Origin: Ptiloglossa arizonensis
Taxonomy: Eukaryota; Arthropoda; Insecta; Hymenoptera; Colletidae
DNA: 64,000 nt
Reading direction: 5' to 3'
NCBI RefSeq assembly: GCF_051014685.1
Contig: NW_027479688.1
Coordinates: forward strand, 1-64,000
The number at the start of each line of letters is the position of its first letter. The stretch's first letter is position 1. Position numbers and translations under genes: made by a program. The notes beneath the pieces are model-generated. The model did no database searches. It saw only the letters and a list, made by a program, of their open reading frames with translations, and was not told where the DNA came from. Below are positions 11,701 to 24,800 of the stretch, in pieces.

Positions 11701-14549
11701 CGAGCTTCTACTTTCAGACGCAGCAGGAATTTTTGGGTTTGGTCAATCCGTTCGCGAGATATGGGACTTTGAAGCTAAGAAATGGTTGAGAAGGCAAAAA
11801 ATTTTTCGCAATTCTGCTGCTCCAAACGCTTAACCAGAATGGCCTCGGGAAAAAATACACATAACGTTGTAATGGGGCGAGTTTCTACTTTCAGATGCAA
11901 TAGGAATTTTTGGGTTAGGTCAATCCGTTCGCGAGATATGGGAGTTTGAAGCTAAGAAATGGTTGAGAAGACAATAAATTTTTCGCACATCTGCTGCTCC
12001 AATCGCTTAACCAGAATGGCCTAAGGGAAAAATACACGTACCGTTGTAATCGGGCGAGTTTCCACTTTCAGATGCAATAGGAATTTTTGGGTTATGTCAA
12101 TCCATTCGCGAGATATGAGAGTTTGAAGACAAGAAATGGTTGAGAAGGCAAAACATTTTTCGCAATTCTGCTGCTCCAAACGCTTAACCAGAATGGCCTA
12201 GGGAAAAAATACACATACCGTTGTAATCGGGCGAGTTTCTACTTGCAGATACAATAGGAATTTTTGGGTTAGGTCAATCCGTACGCGAGATATGGGAGTT
12301 TGAAACTAAGAAATGGTTGAGAAGACAACAAATTTTTCGCAATTCTGCTGCTCCAAACGCTTAACCAGAATGGACTAGGGAAAAAATACGCATACCGTTG
12401 TAATCGGGCGAGCTTCTACTTTCAACGCAACAGGAATTTTTGGGTTAGGTCTATCCGTTCGCGAGATATGGGAGTTTGAAGCCAAGAAATGGTTGAGAAG
12501 GCATACAATTTTTCGCAATTCTGCTGATCCAAACGCTTAACCAGAATGCCCTAGGGAAAAAATACACATACCAATGTAGTCGGGCGAGTTTCAACTTTCA
12601 GATGCAATAGGAATTTCTGGGTTAGGTCAATCCGTTCGCGAGATATGGGAGTTTGAAGACAAGAAATGGTTGAGAAGGCAAAAAACTTTTCGCAATTCTG
12701 CTGCTCCAAACGCTTAACCAGAATGGCCTAGGGAAAAAATACACATACCGATGTAATCGGGCGAGTTTCTACTTGCAGATACAATAGGAATTTTTGGGTT
12801 AGGTCAATCCGTTCGCGAGATATGGGAGTTTGAAGCTAAGAAATGGTGGAGAAGGCAAAAAATTTTTCGCAATTCTGCCGCGACAAACGCTTAACCAGAA
12901 TGGCCTAGGGAAAAAATACACATACTGTTGTAATCGGGTGAGTTTCTACTTTCAACGCAACAGGAATTTTTGGGTTAGGTCTATCCGTTCGCGAGATATG
13001 GGAGTTTGAAGCCAAGAAATGGTTAAGAAGGCAAGAAATTTTTCGCAATTCTGCTGCTCCAAACGCTTAACCAAAATGCCCTAGGGAAAAAATACGCATA
13101 TCGTTGTAATCGGGCGAGTTCCTACTTTCAGACGCAGCAGGAACTTCTGGGTTTGGTCAATCCGTTCGCGAGATATGGGAGTTTGAAGCTAAGAAATGGT
13201 TGAGAAGACAACAAATTGTTCGCACTTCTGCTGCTCCAAACGCTTAACCAGAATGGCCTAGGGAAAAAATACACATAGCGTTGTAATCGGGCGAGTTTCT
13301 ACTTTCAGAAGCAACAGAAATTTTTGGGTTAGGTCAATCCGTTCGCGAGATATGGGAGTTTGAAGCCAAGAAATGGTTGAGAAGGCAAAAAATTTTTCGC
13401 AATTCTGCTGCTCCAAGCGCTTAACCAGAATGCCCTAGGGAAAAAATACGCATATCGTTGTAATCGGGCGAGTTCCTACTTTCAGACGCAGCAGGAACTT
13501 CTGGGTTTGGTCAATCCGTTCGCGAGATATGGTAGTTTGAAGCCAAGAAATGGTTGAGAAGACAACAAATTTTTCGCACTTCTGCTGCTCCAAACGCTTA
13601 ACCAGAATGGCCTAGGGAAAAAATACGCATACCGTTGTAATCGGGCGAGCTTCTACTTTCAGACGCAGCAGGAATTTTTGGGTTTGGTCAATCCGTTCGC
13701 GAGATATGGGACTTTGAAACTAAGAAATGGTTGAGAAGGCAAAAAATTTTTCGCAATTCTGCTGCTCCAAACGCTTAACCAGAATGGCCTCGGGAAAAAA
13801 TACACATACCGTTGTAATGGGGCGAGTTTCTACTATCAGATGCAACAGGAATTTTTGGGTTAGGTCAATCCGTTCGCGAGATATGGGAGTTTGAAGCCAA
13901 GAAATGGTTGAGAAGGCAAAAAATTTTTCGCACTTCTGCTGCTCCAAACACTTAACCAGAATGGCCTAGGGAAAAAATACGCATACCGTTGTAATCGGGC
14001 GTGTTTCTACTTTCAGAGGCAGCAGGAATTTTTGGGTTCGGTCAATCCGTTCGCGAGATATGGGACATTGAAGCTAAGAAATGGTTGAGAAGACAACAAA
14101 TTTTTCGCACATCTGCTGCTCCAATCGCTTAACCAGAATGGCCTAAGGGGAAAATACACGTACCGTTGTAATCGGGCGAGTTTCTACTTTCAGATGCAAT
14201 AGGAATTTTTGGGTTATGTCAATCCATTCGCGAGATATGAGAGTTTGAAGACAAGAAATGGTTGAGAAGGCAAAACATTTTTCGCAATTCTGCTGCTCCA
14301 AACGCTTAACCAGAATGGCCTAGGGAAAAAATACGCATATCGTTATAATCAGGCGAGTTTCTACTTTCAGACGCAGCAGGAATTTTTGGGTTTGGTCAAT
14401 CCGTTCGCGAGATATGGGAGTTTGAAGCTAAGAAATGGTTGAGAAGACAACAAATTTTTCGCAATTCTGCTGCTCCAAACGCTTAACCAGAATGGACTAG
14501 GGAAAAAATACACATACCGTTGTAATCGGGTGAGTTTCTACTTTCAGAT
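8765..14549 (+). repeat. Satellite transition zone with a five-monomer cassette seen three times
   Basis: About 33 monomers joining left and central variants. A cassette recurs at about 8855-9540, 10625-11510 and 13987-14870 (offsets 1770 = 10 x 177 and 3361 = 19 x 177 - 2). Its order is an AGAGGCAGCAGG monomer with GGGACATTG, a CATTCGCGAGATATGAGAG monomer, an ATCGTTATAATCAGG monomer, then a GATGCCATAGG monomer with GGCAAGAAAT. GTTCCTAC starts (about 9570) and the GGCATACAATTTTTC / CTGATCC monomer (about 12500) first appear here. No gene is seen. Confidence 0.83.
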
Positions 14550-15577
14550 GCCATAGGAATTTTTGGGTTAGGTCAATCCGTTCGCGAGATATGGGAGTTT
14601 GAAGCCAAGAAATGGTTGAGAAGGCAAGAAATTTTTCGCAATTCTGCTGCTCCAAACGCTTAACCAGAATGGCGTGGGGAAAAAATACACATACCGTTGT
14701 AATCGGGCGAGTTTCTACTTTCAGATGCAACAGGAATCTTTGGGTTACGTCAATCCGTTCGCGAGATATGGGAGTTTGAAGCTAAGAAATGGTTGAGAAG
14801 ACAACAAATTTTTCGCACTTCTGCTGCTCCAAACGCTTAACCAGAATGGCCTAGGGAAAAAATACACATACCGTTGTAATCGGGCGAGTTTCTACTTTCA
14901 GATACAATAGGAATTTTTGGGTTAGGTCCATCCGTTCGCGAGATATGGGAGTTTGAAGCTAAGAAATGGTTGAGAAGGCAAAAAATTTTTCGCAATTCTG
15001 CCGCGCCAAACGCTTAACCAGAATGGCCTAGGGAAAAAATACACATACCGTTGTAATCGGGCGAGTTTCTACTTGCAGATACAATAGGAATTTTTGGGTT
15101 AGGTCAATCCGTTCGCGAGATATGGGAGTTTGAAGCTAAGAAATGGTTGAGAAGGCAAAAAATTTTTCGCAATTCTGCCGCGCAAACGCTTAACCAGAAT
15201 GGCCTAGGGAAAAAATACACATACCGTTGTAATCGGGCGAGTTTCTACTTTCAGACGCAGCAGGAACTTCTGGGTTTGGTCAATCCGTTCGCGAGATATG
15301 GGAGTTTGAAGCTAAGAAATGGTTGAGAAGACAACAAATTTTTCGCACCTCTGCTGCTCCAAACGCTTAACCAGAATGGCCTAGGGAAAAAAATACACAT
15401 AACGTTGTAATCGGGCGAGTTTCTACTTTCAGATGCAATAGGAAATTTTGGGTCACGTCAATCCGTTCGCGAGATATGGGAGTTTGAAGCTAAGAAATGG
15501 TTGAGAAGACAACAAATTTTTCGCACTTCTGCTGCTCCAAACGCTTAACCAGAATGGCCTAGGGAAAAAATACACAT

Positions 15578-17169
15578 ACCGCTGTAATCGGGCGAGTTTC
15601 TACTTTCAGGTGCAACAGGAATTTTTGGGTTATGTCAATCCGTTCGCGAGATATGGGACTTTGAAGCCAAGAAATGGGTGAGAAGGCAAAAAAATTTTCG
15701 CAATTCTGCTGCTCCATACACTTAACCAGAATGGCCTAGGGAAAAAATACAAATACGGTTGTAATCGGGCGAGTTTCTACTTTCAGATGCAATAGGAATT
15801 TTTGGGTTAGGTCAATCCGTTCGCGAGATATGGGAGTTTGAAGCCAAGAAATGGTTGAGAAGACAACAAATTTTTCGCACTTCTGCTTCTCCAAACGCTT
15901 AACCAGAATGGCCTAGGGAAAAAATACACATACCGTTGTAATCGGGCGAGTTTCTACTTTCAGATACAATAGGAATTTTTGGGTTAGGTCAATCCGTTCG
16001 CGAGATATGGGAGTTTGAAGCTAAGAAATGGTTGAGAAGGCAAAAGATTTTTCGCAATTCTGCGCGCCAAACGCTTAACCAGAATGGCCTAGGGAAAAAA
16101 TACACATACCGTTGTAATCGGGCGAGTTTCTACTTTCAGACGCAGCAGGAACTTCTGGGTTTGGTCAATCCGTTCACGAGATATGGGAGTTTGAAGACAA
16201 GAAATGGTTGAGAAGGCAAAAAATTTTTCACAATTCTGCTGCTCCAAACGCTTAACCAGAGTGGCCTAGGAAAAAAATACACATACCGTTGTAATCGGGC
16301 GAGTTTCTACTCTCAGATGCAACTGGAATTTTTGAGTTACGTCAATCCGTTCGCGAGATATGGAAGTTTGAAGCTAAGAAATGGTTGAGAAGACAACAAA
16401 TTTTTCGCACTTCTGCTGCTCCAAACGCTTAACCAGAATGGCCTAGGGAAAAAATACGCATACCGTTGTAATCGGGCGTGTTTCTACTTTCAGACGAAGC
16501 AGGAACTTCTGGGTTTGGTCAATCCGTTCGCGAGATATGGGAGTTTGAAGCCAAGAAATGGTTGAGAAGGCAAAAAATTTTTCGCACTTCTGCTGCTCCA
16601 AACACTTAACCAGAATGGCCTAGGGAAAAAATACGCATACCGTTGTAATCGGGCGAGCTTCTACTTTCAGAAGCAGCAGGAATTTTTGGGTTTGGTCAAT
16701 CCGTTCGCGAGATATGGGACTTTGAAACTAAGAAATGGTTGAGAAGGCAAAAAATTTTTCGCAATTCGGCTGCTCCAAACGCTTAACCAGAATGGCCTCG
16801 GGAAAAAATACACATAACGTTGTAATGGGGCGAGTTTCTACTTTCAGATGCAATAGGAATTTTTGGGTTAGGTCAATCCGTTCGCGAGATATGGGAGTTT
16901 GAAGCTAAGAAATGGTTGAGAAGACAATAAATTTTTCGCACATCTGCTGCTCCAATCGCTTAACCAGAATGGCCTAAGGGAAAAATACACGTACCGTTGT
17001 AATCGGGCGAGTTTCTACTTTCGGATGCAATAGGAATTTTTGGGTTATGTCAATCCATTCGCGAGATATGAGAGTTTGAAGACAAGAAATGGTTGAGAAG
17101 GCAAAACATTTTTCGCAATTCTGCTGCTCCAAACGCTTAACCAGAATGGCCTAGGGAAAAAATACACAT
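15578..17169 (+). repeat. Nine-monomer higher-order repeat, unit 1 (1592 bp)
   Basis: Starts at the ACCGCTGTAATC monomer and carries GAAATGGGTGAG (15671), CTGCTTCTCC, the CTGCGCGCCAAACG variant, CCGTTCACGAG, GAGTGGCCTAGG, CTACTCTCAG and GCAACTGG. The unit is 9 x 177 - 1 bp and is followed directly by an almost identical copy. Confidence 0.9.
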
Positions 17170-18761
17170 ACCGCTGTAATCGGGCGAGTTTCTACTTTCA
17201 GGTGCAACAGGAATTTTTGGGTTATGTCAATCCGTTCGCGAGATATGGGACTTTGAAGCCAAGAAATGGGTGAGAAGGCAAAAAAATTTTCGCAATTCTG
17301 CTGCTCCATACACTTAACCAGAATGGCCTAGGGAAAAAATACAAATACGGTTGTAATCGGGCGAGTTTCTACTTTCAGATGCAATAGGAATTTTTGGGTT
17401 AGGTCAATCCGTTCGCGAGATATGGGAGTTTGAAGCCAAGAAATGGTTGAGAAGACAACAAATTTTTCGCACTTCTGCTTCTCCAAACGCTTAACCAGAA
17501 TGGCCTAGGGAAAAAATACACATACCGTTGTAATCGGGCGAGTTTCTACTTTCAGATACAATAGGAATTTTTGGGTTAGGTCAATCCGTTCGCGAGATAT
17601 GGGAGTTTGAAGCTAAGAAATGGTTGAGAAGGCAAAAGATTTTTCGCAATTCTGCGCGCCAAACGCTTAACCAGAATGGCCTAGGGAAAAAATACACATA
17701 CCGTTGTAATCGGGCGAGTTTCTACTTTCAGACGCAGCAGGAACTTCTGGGTTTGGTCAATCCGTTCACGAGATATGGGAGTTTGAAGACAAGAAATGGT
17801 TGAGAAGGCAAAAAATTTTTCACAATTCTGCTGCTCCAAACGCTTAACCAGAGTGGCCTAGGAAAAAAATACACATACCGTTGTAATCGGGCGAGTTTCT
17901 ACTCTCAGATGCAACTGGAATTTTTGAGTTACGTCAATCCGTTCGCGAGATATGGAAGTTTGAAGCTAAGAAATGGTTGAGAAGACAACAAATTTTTCGC
18001 ACTTCTGCTGCTCCAAACGCTTAACCAGAATGGCCTAGGGAAAAAATACGCATACCGTTGTAATCGGGCGTGTTTCTACTTTCAGACGAAGCAGGAACTT
18101 CTGGGTTTGGTCAATCCGTTCGCGAGATATGGGAGTTTGAAGCCAAGAAATGGTTGAGAAGGCAAAAAATTTTTCGCACTTCTGCTGCTCCAAACACTTA
18201 ACCAGAATGGCCTAGGGAAAAAATACGCATACCGTTGTAATCGGGCGAGCTTCTACTTTCAGAAGCAGCAGGAATTTTTGGGTTTGGTCAATCCGTTCGC
18301 GAGATATGGGACTTTGAAACTAAGAAATGGTTGAGAAGGCAAAAAATTTTTCGCAATTCGGCTGCTCCAAACGCTTAACCAGAATGGCCTCGGGAAAAAA
18401 TACACATAACGTTGTAATGGGGCGAGTTTCTACTTTCAGATGCAATAGGAATTTTTGGGTTAGGTCAATCCGTTCGCGAGATATGGGAGTTTGAAGCTAA
18501 GAAATGGTTGAGAAGACAATAAATTTTTCGCACATCTGCTGCTCCAATCGCTTAACCAGAATGGCCTAAGGGAAAAATACACGTACCGTTGTAATCGGGC
18601 GAGTTTCTACTTTCGGATGCAATAGGAATTTTTGGGTTATGTCAATCCATTCGCGAGATATGAGAGTTTGAAGACAAGAAATGGTTGAGAAGGCAAAACA
18701 TTTTTCGCAATTCTGCTGCTCCAAACGCTTAACCAGAATGGCCTAGGGAAAAAATACGCAT
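17170..18761 (+). repeat. Nine-monomer higher-order repeat, unit 2 (1592 bp)
   Basis: Direct tandem copy of 15578-17169, with the ACCGCTG start at 17170 and GAAATGGGTGAG at 17263, both at an offset of exactly 1592 bp. All private variants of unit 1 recur in order, including TTTCGGATGCAATAGG and the CATTCGCGAGATATGAGAG monomer that closes the unit. Near-identity implies a recent duplication. Confidence 0.9.
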
Positions 18762-21700
18762 ATCGTTATAATCAGGCGAGTTTCTACTTTCAGACGCAGC
18801 AGGAATTTTTGGGTTTGGTCAATCCGTTCGCGAGATATGGGAGTTTGAAGCTAAGAAATGGTTGAGAAGACAACAAATTTTTCGCAATTCTGCTGCTCCA
18901 AACGCTTAACCAGAATGGACTAGGGAAAAAATACACATACCGTTGTAATCGGGTGAGTTTCTACTTTCAGATGCCATAGGAATTTTTGGGTTAGGTCAAT
19001 CCGTTCGCGAGATATGGGAGTTTGAATCCAAGAAATGGTTGAGAAGGCAAGAAATTTTTCGCAATTCTGCTGCTCCAAACGCTTAACCAGAATGGCCTAG
19101 GGAAAAAATACACATACCGTTGTAATCGGGCGAGTTTCTACTTTCAGATGCAATAGGAATTTTTGGGTTATGTCAATCCATTCGCGAGATATGAGAGTTT
19201 GAAGACAAGAAATGGTTGAGAAGGCAAAACATTTTTCGCAATTCTGCTGCTCCAAACGCTTAACCAGAATGGCCTAGGGAAAAAATACACATAGCGTTGT
19301 AATCGGGCTAGTTTCTACTTTCAGACGCAACTGGAATTTTTGGGTTAGGTCAATCCGTTCGCGAGATATGGGAGTTTGAAGTTAAGAAATGGTTGAGAAG
19401 ACAACAAATTTTTCACACTTCTGCTGCTCCAAACGCTTAACCAGAATGGCCTCGGGAAAAAATACACATACCGTTGTAATGGGGCGAGTTTCTACTTTCA
19501 GATGCAACAGGAATTTTTGGGTTAGGTCAATCCGTTCGCGAGATATGGGAGTTTGAAGCCAAGAAATGGTTGAGAAGGCAAAAAATTTTTCGCACTTCTG
19601 CTGCTCCAAACGCTTAACCAGAATGGCCTAGGAAAAAAATACGCATACCGTTGTAATCGGGCGTGTTTCTACTTTCAGACGAAGCAGGAATTTTTGGGTT
19701 CGGTCAATCCGTTCGCGAGATATGGGAGTTTGAAGCTAAGAAATGGTTGAGAAGACAACAAATTTTTCACACTTCTGCTGCTCCAAACGCTTAACCAGAA
19801 TGGCCTCGGGAAAAAATACACATACCGTTGTAATGGGGCGAGTTTCTACTTTCAGATGCAACAGGAATTTTTGGGTTAGGTCAATCCGTTCGCGAGATAT
19901 GGGAGTTTGAAGCCAAGAAATGGTTGAGAAGGCAAACAATTTTTCGCACTTCTGCTGCTCCAAACGCTTAACCAGAATGGCTTAGGGAAAAAATACGCAT
20001 ACCGTTGTAATCGGGCGAGCTTCTACTTTCAGACGCAGCAGGAATTTTTGGGTTTGGTCAATCCGTTCGCGAGATATGGGACTTTGAAACTAAGAAATGG
20101 TTGAGAAGGCAAAAAATTTTTCGCAATTCTGCTGCTCCAAACGCTTAACCAGAATGGCCTCGGGAAAAAATACACATAACGTTGTTATGGGGCAAGTTTC
20201 TACTTTCAGATGCAATAGGAATTTTTGGGTTAGGTCAATCCGTTCGCGAGATATGGGAGTTTGAAGCTAAGAAATGGTTGAGAAGACAATAAATTTTTCG
20301 CACATCTGCTGCTCCAATCGCTCAACCAGAATGGCCTAAGGGAAAAATACACGTACCGTTGTAATCGGGCGAGTTTCTACTTTCAGATGCAATAGGAATT
20401 TTTGGGTTATGTCAATCCATTCGCGAGATATGAGAGTTTGAAGACAAGAAATGGTTGAGAAGGCAAAACATTTTTCGCAATTCTGCTGCTCCAAACGCTT
20501 AACCAGAATGGCCTAGGGAAAAAATACGCATATCGTTATAATCGGGCTAGTTTCTACTTTCAGACGCAGCAGGAATTTTTGGGTTTGGTCAATCCGTTCG
20601 CGAGATATGGGAGTTTGAAGCTAAGAAATGGTTGAGAAGACAACAAATTTTTCGCAATTCTGCTGCTCCAAACGCTTAACCAGATTGGACTAGGGAAAAA
20701 ATACACATACCGTTGTAATCGGGCGAGTTTCTACTTTCAGACGAAGCAGGAATTTTTGGGTCGGTCAATCCGTTCGCGAGATATGGGACTTTGAAGCTAA
20801 GAAATGGTTGAGAAGACAACAAATTTTTCGCACTTCTGCTGCTCCAAACGCTTAACCAGAATGGCTTAGGGAAAAAATAGGCATACCGTTGTAATCGGGC
20901 GAGCTTCTACTTTCAGACGCAGCAGGAATTTTTGGGTTTGGTCAATCCGTTCGCGAGATATGGGACTTTGAAACTAAGAAATGGTTGAGAAGGCAAAAAA
21001 TTTTTCGCAATTCTGCTGCTCCAAACGCTTAACCAGAATGGCCTCGGGAAAAAATACACATAACGTTGTAATGGGGCAAGTTTCTACTTTCAGATGCAAT
21101 AGGAATTTTTGGGTTAGATCAATCCGTTCGCGAGATATGGGAGTTTGAAGCTAAGAAATGGTTGAGAAGACAATAAATTTTTCGCACATCTGCTGCTCCA
21201 ATCGCTTAACCAGAATGGCCTGAGGGAAAAATACACGTACCATTGTAATCGGGCGAGTTTCTACTTTCAGATGCAATAGGAATTTTTGGGTTATGTCAAT
21301 CCATTCGCGAGATATGAGAGTTTGAAGACAAGAAATGGTTGAGAAGGCAAAACATTTTTCGCAATTCTGCTGCTCCAAACGCTTAACCAGAATGGCCTAG
21401 GGAAAAAATACGCATATCGTTATAATCGGGCGAGTTTCTACTTTCAGACGCAGCAGGAATTTTTGGGTTTGGTCAATCCGTTCGCGAGATATGGGAGTTT
21501 GAAGCTAAGTAATGGTTGAGAAGACAACAAATTTTTCGCAATTCTGCTGCTCCAAACGCTTAACCAGAATGGCCTCGGGAAAAAATACACATACCGTTGT
21601 AATGGGGCGAGTTTCTACTTTCAGATGCAACAGGAACTTCTGGGTTTGGTCAATCCGTTCGCGAGATATGGGAGTTTGAAGCTAAGAAATGGTTGAGAAG

Positions 21701-21803
21701 ACAACAAATTCTTCGCACTTCTGCTGCTCCAAACGCTTAACCAGAATGGCCTAGGGAAAAAATACACATACCGTTGTAATCGGGCGAGTTTCTACTTTCA
21801 GAT

Positions 21804-24800
21804 ACAATAGGAATTTTTGGGTTAGGTCAATCCGTTCGCGAGATATGGGAGTTTGAAGCCAAGAAATGGTTGAGAAGGCAAGAAATTTTTCGCAATTCTG
21901 CTGCTCCAAACGCTTAACCAGAATGGCGTGGGGAAAAAATACACATACCGTTGTAATCGGGCGAGTTTCTACTTTCAGATGCAACAGGAATCTTTGGGTT
22001 ACGTCAATCCGTTCGCGAGATATGGGAGTTTGAAGCTAAGAAATGGTTGAGAAGACAACAAATTTTTCGCACTTCTGCTGCTCCAAACGCTTAACCAGAA
22101 TGGCCTAGGGAAAAAATACACATACCGTTGTAATCGGGCGAGTTTCTACTTTCAGATACAATAGGAATTTTTGGGTTAGGTCCATCCGTTCGCGAGATAT
22201 GGGAGTTTGAAGCTAAGAAATGGTTGAGAAGGCAAAAAATTTTTCGCAATTCTGCCGCGCCAAACGCTTAACCAGAATGGCCTAGGGAAAAAATACACAT
22301 ACCGTTGTAATCGGGCGAGTTTCTACTTGCAGATACAATAGGAATTTTTGGGTTAGGTCAATCCGTTCGCGAGATATGGGAGTTTGAAGCTAAGAAATGG
22401 TTGAGAAGGCAAAAAATTTTTCGCAATTCTGCCGCGCAAACGCTTAACCAGAATGGCCTAGGGAAAAAATACACATACCGTTGTAATCGGGCGAGTTTCT
22501 ACTTTCAGACGCAGCAGGAACTTCTGGGTTTGGTCAATCCGTTCGCGAGATATGGGAGTTTGAAGCTAAGAAATGGTTGAGAAGACAACAAATTTTTCGC
22601 ACCTCTGCTGCTCCAAACGCTTAACCAGAATGGCCTAGGGAAAAAAATACACATAACGTTGTAATCGGGCGAGTTTCTACTTTCAGATGCAATAGGAAAT
22701 TTTGGGTCACGTCAATCCGTTCGCGAGATATGGGAGTTTGAAGCTAAGAAATGGTTGAGAAGACAACAAATTTTTCGCACTTCTGCTGCTCCAAACGCTT
22801 AACCAGAATGGCCTAGGGAAAAAATACACATACCGCTGTAATCGGGCGAGTTTCTACTTTCAGGTGCAACAGGAATTTTTGGGTTATGTGAATCCGTTCG
22901 CGAGATATGGGACTTTGAAGCCAAGAAATGGGTGAGAAGGCAAAAAAATTTTCGCAATTCTGCTGCTCCATACACTTAACCAGAATGGCCTAGGGAAAAA
23001 ATACAAATACGGTTGTAATCGGGCGAGTTTCTACTTTCAGATGCAATAGGAATTTTTGGGTTAGGTCAATCCGTTCGCGAGATATGGGAGTTTGAAGCCA
23101 AGAAATGGTTGAGAAGACAACAAATTTTTCGCACTTCTGCTTCTCCAAACGCTTAACCAGAATGGCCTAGGGAAAAAATACACATACCGTTGTAATCGGG
23201 CGAGTTTCTACTTTCAGATACAATAGGAATTTTTGGGTTAGGTCAATCCGTTCGCGAGATATGGGAGTTTGAAGCTAAGAAATGGTTGAGAAGGCAAAAG
23301 ATTTTTCGCAATTCTGCGCGCCAAACGCTTAACCAGAATGGCCTAGGGAAAAAATACACATACCGTTGTAATCGGGCGAGTTTCTACTTTCAGACGCAGC
23401 AGGAACTTCTGGGTTTGGTCAATCCGTTCGCGAGATATGGGAGTTTGAAGACAAGAAATGGTTGAGAAGGCAAAAAATTTTTCACAATTCTGCTGCTCCA
23501 AACGCTTAACCAGAGTGGCCTAGGAAAAAAATACACATACCGTTGTAATCGGGCGAGTTTCTACTCTCAGATGCAACTGGAATTTTTGAGTTACGTCAAT
23601 CCGTTCGCGAGATATGGAAGTTTGAAGCTAAGAAATGGTTGAGAAGACAACAAATTTTTCGCACTTCTGCTGCTCCAAACGCTTAACCAGAATGGCCTAG
23701 GGAAAAAATACGCATACCGTTGTAATCGGGCGTGTTTCTACTTTCAGACGAAGCAGGAACTTCTGGGTTTGGTCAATCCGTTCGCGAGATATGGGAGTTT
23801 GAAGCCAAGAAATGGTTGAGAAGGCAAAAAATTTTTCGCACTTCTGCTGCTCCAAACACTTAACCAGAATGGCCTAGGGAAAAAATACGCATACCGTTGT
23901 AATCGGGCGAGCTTCTACTTTCAGAAGCAGCAGGAATTTTTGGGTTTGGTCAATCCGTTCGCGAGATATGGGACTTTGAAACTAAGAAATGGTTGAGAAG
24001 GCAAAAAATTTTTCGCAATTCGGCTGCTCCAAACGCTTAACCAGAATGGCCTCGGGAAAAAATACACATAACGTTGTAATGGGGCGAGTTTCTACTTTCA
24101 GATGCAATAGGAATTTTTGGGTTAGGTCAATCCGTTCGCGAGATATGGGAGTTTGAAGCTAAGAAATGGTTGAGAAGACAATAAATTTTTCGCACATCTG
24201 CTGCTCCAATCGCTTAACCAGAATGGCCTAAGGGAAAAATACACGTACCGTTGTAATCGGGCGAGTTTCTACTTTCGGATGCAATAGGAATTTTTGGGTT
24301 ATGTCAATCCATTCGCGAGATATGAGAGTTTGAAGCTAAGAAATGGTTGAGAAGACAACAAATTTTTCGCACTTCTGCTGCTCCAAACGCTTAACCAGAA
24401 TGGCCTAGGGAAAAAATACACATACCGTTGTAATCGGGCGAGTTTCTACTTTCAGATACAATAGGTATTTTTGGGTTAGGTCCATCCGTTCGCGAGATAT
24501 GGGAGATGGAAACTAAGAAATGGTTGAGAAGACAACAAATTTTTCGCACTTCTGCTGCTCCAAACGCTTAACCAGAATGGCCTAGGGAAAAAATACGCAT
24601 ACCGTTGTAATCGGGCGTGTTTCTACTTTCAGACGAAGCAGGAACTTCTGGGTTTGGTCAATCCTTTCGCGAGATATGGGAGTTTGAAGCTAAGAAGTGG
24701 TTGAGAAGACAACAAATTCTTCGCACTTCTGCTGCTCCAAACGCTTAACCAGAATGGCCTAGGGAAAAAATACACATAGCGTTGTAATCGGGCTAGTTTC

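Larger units (their letters stand above)
14550..21769 (+). repeat. Segmental duplication of satellite, copy I (~7.2 kb)
   Basis: This block is followed immediately by a second, shorter copy (21804-27254). Colinearity is at offset 7254 bp up to about 17.1 kb and at offset 5485 bp from 19293 on. The difference, 1769 bp (10 monomers minus 1 bp), is the extra nine-mer plus one monomer present only here. Shared marks: GGCGTGGGG, GGTCCATCCG, the CCGCGCAAACG dinucleotide deletion, TCGCACCTCTG, GGAAATTTTGGGTCACG, GAAATGGGTGAG, GACGCAACTGG (19293 and 24778) and AAGTAATGG (21506 and 26991). Confidence 0.87.
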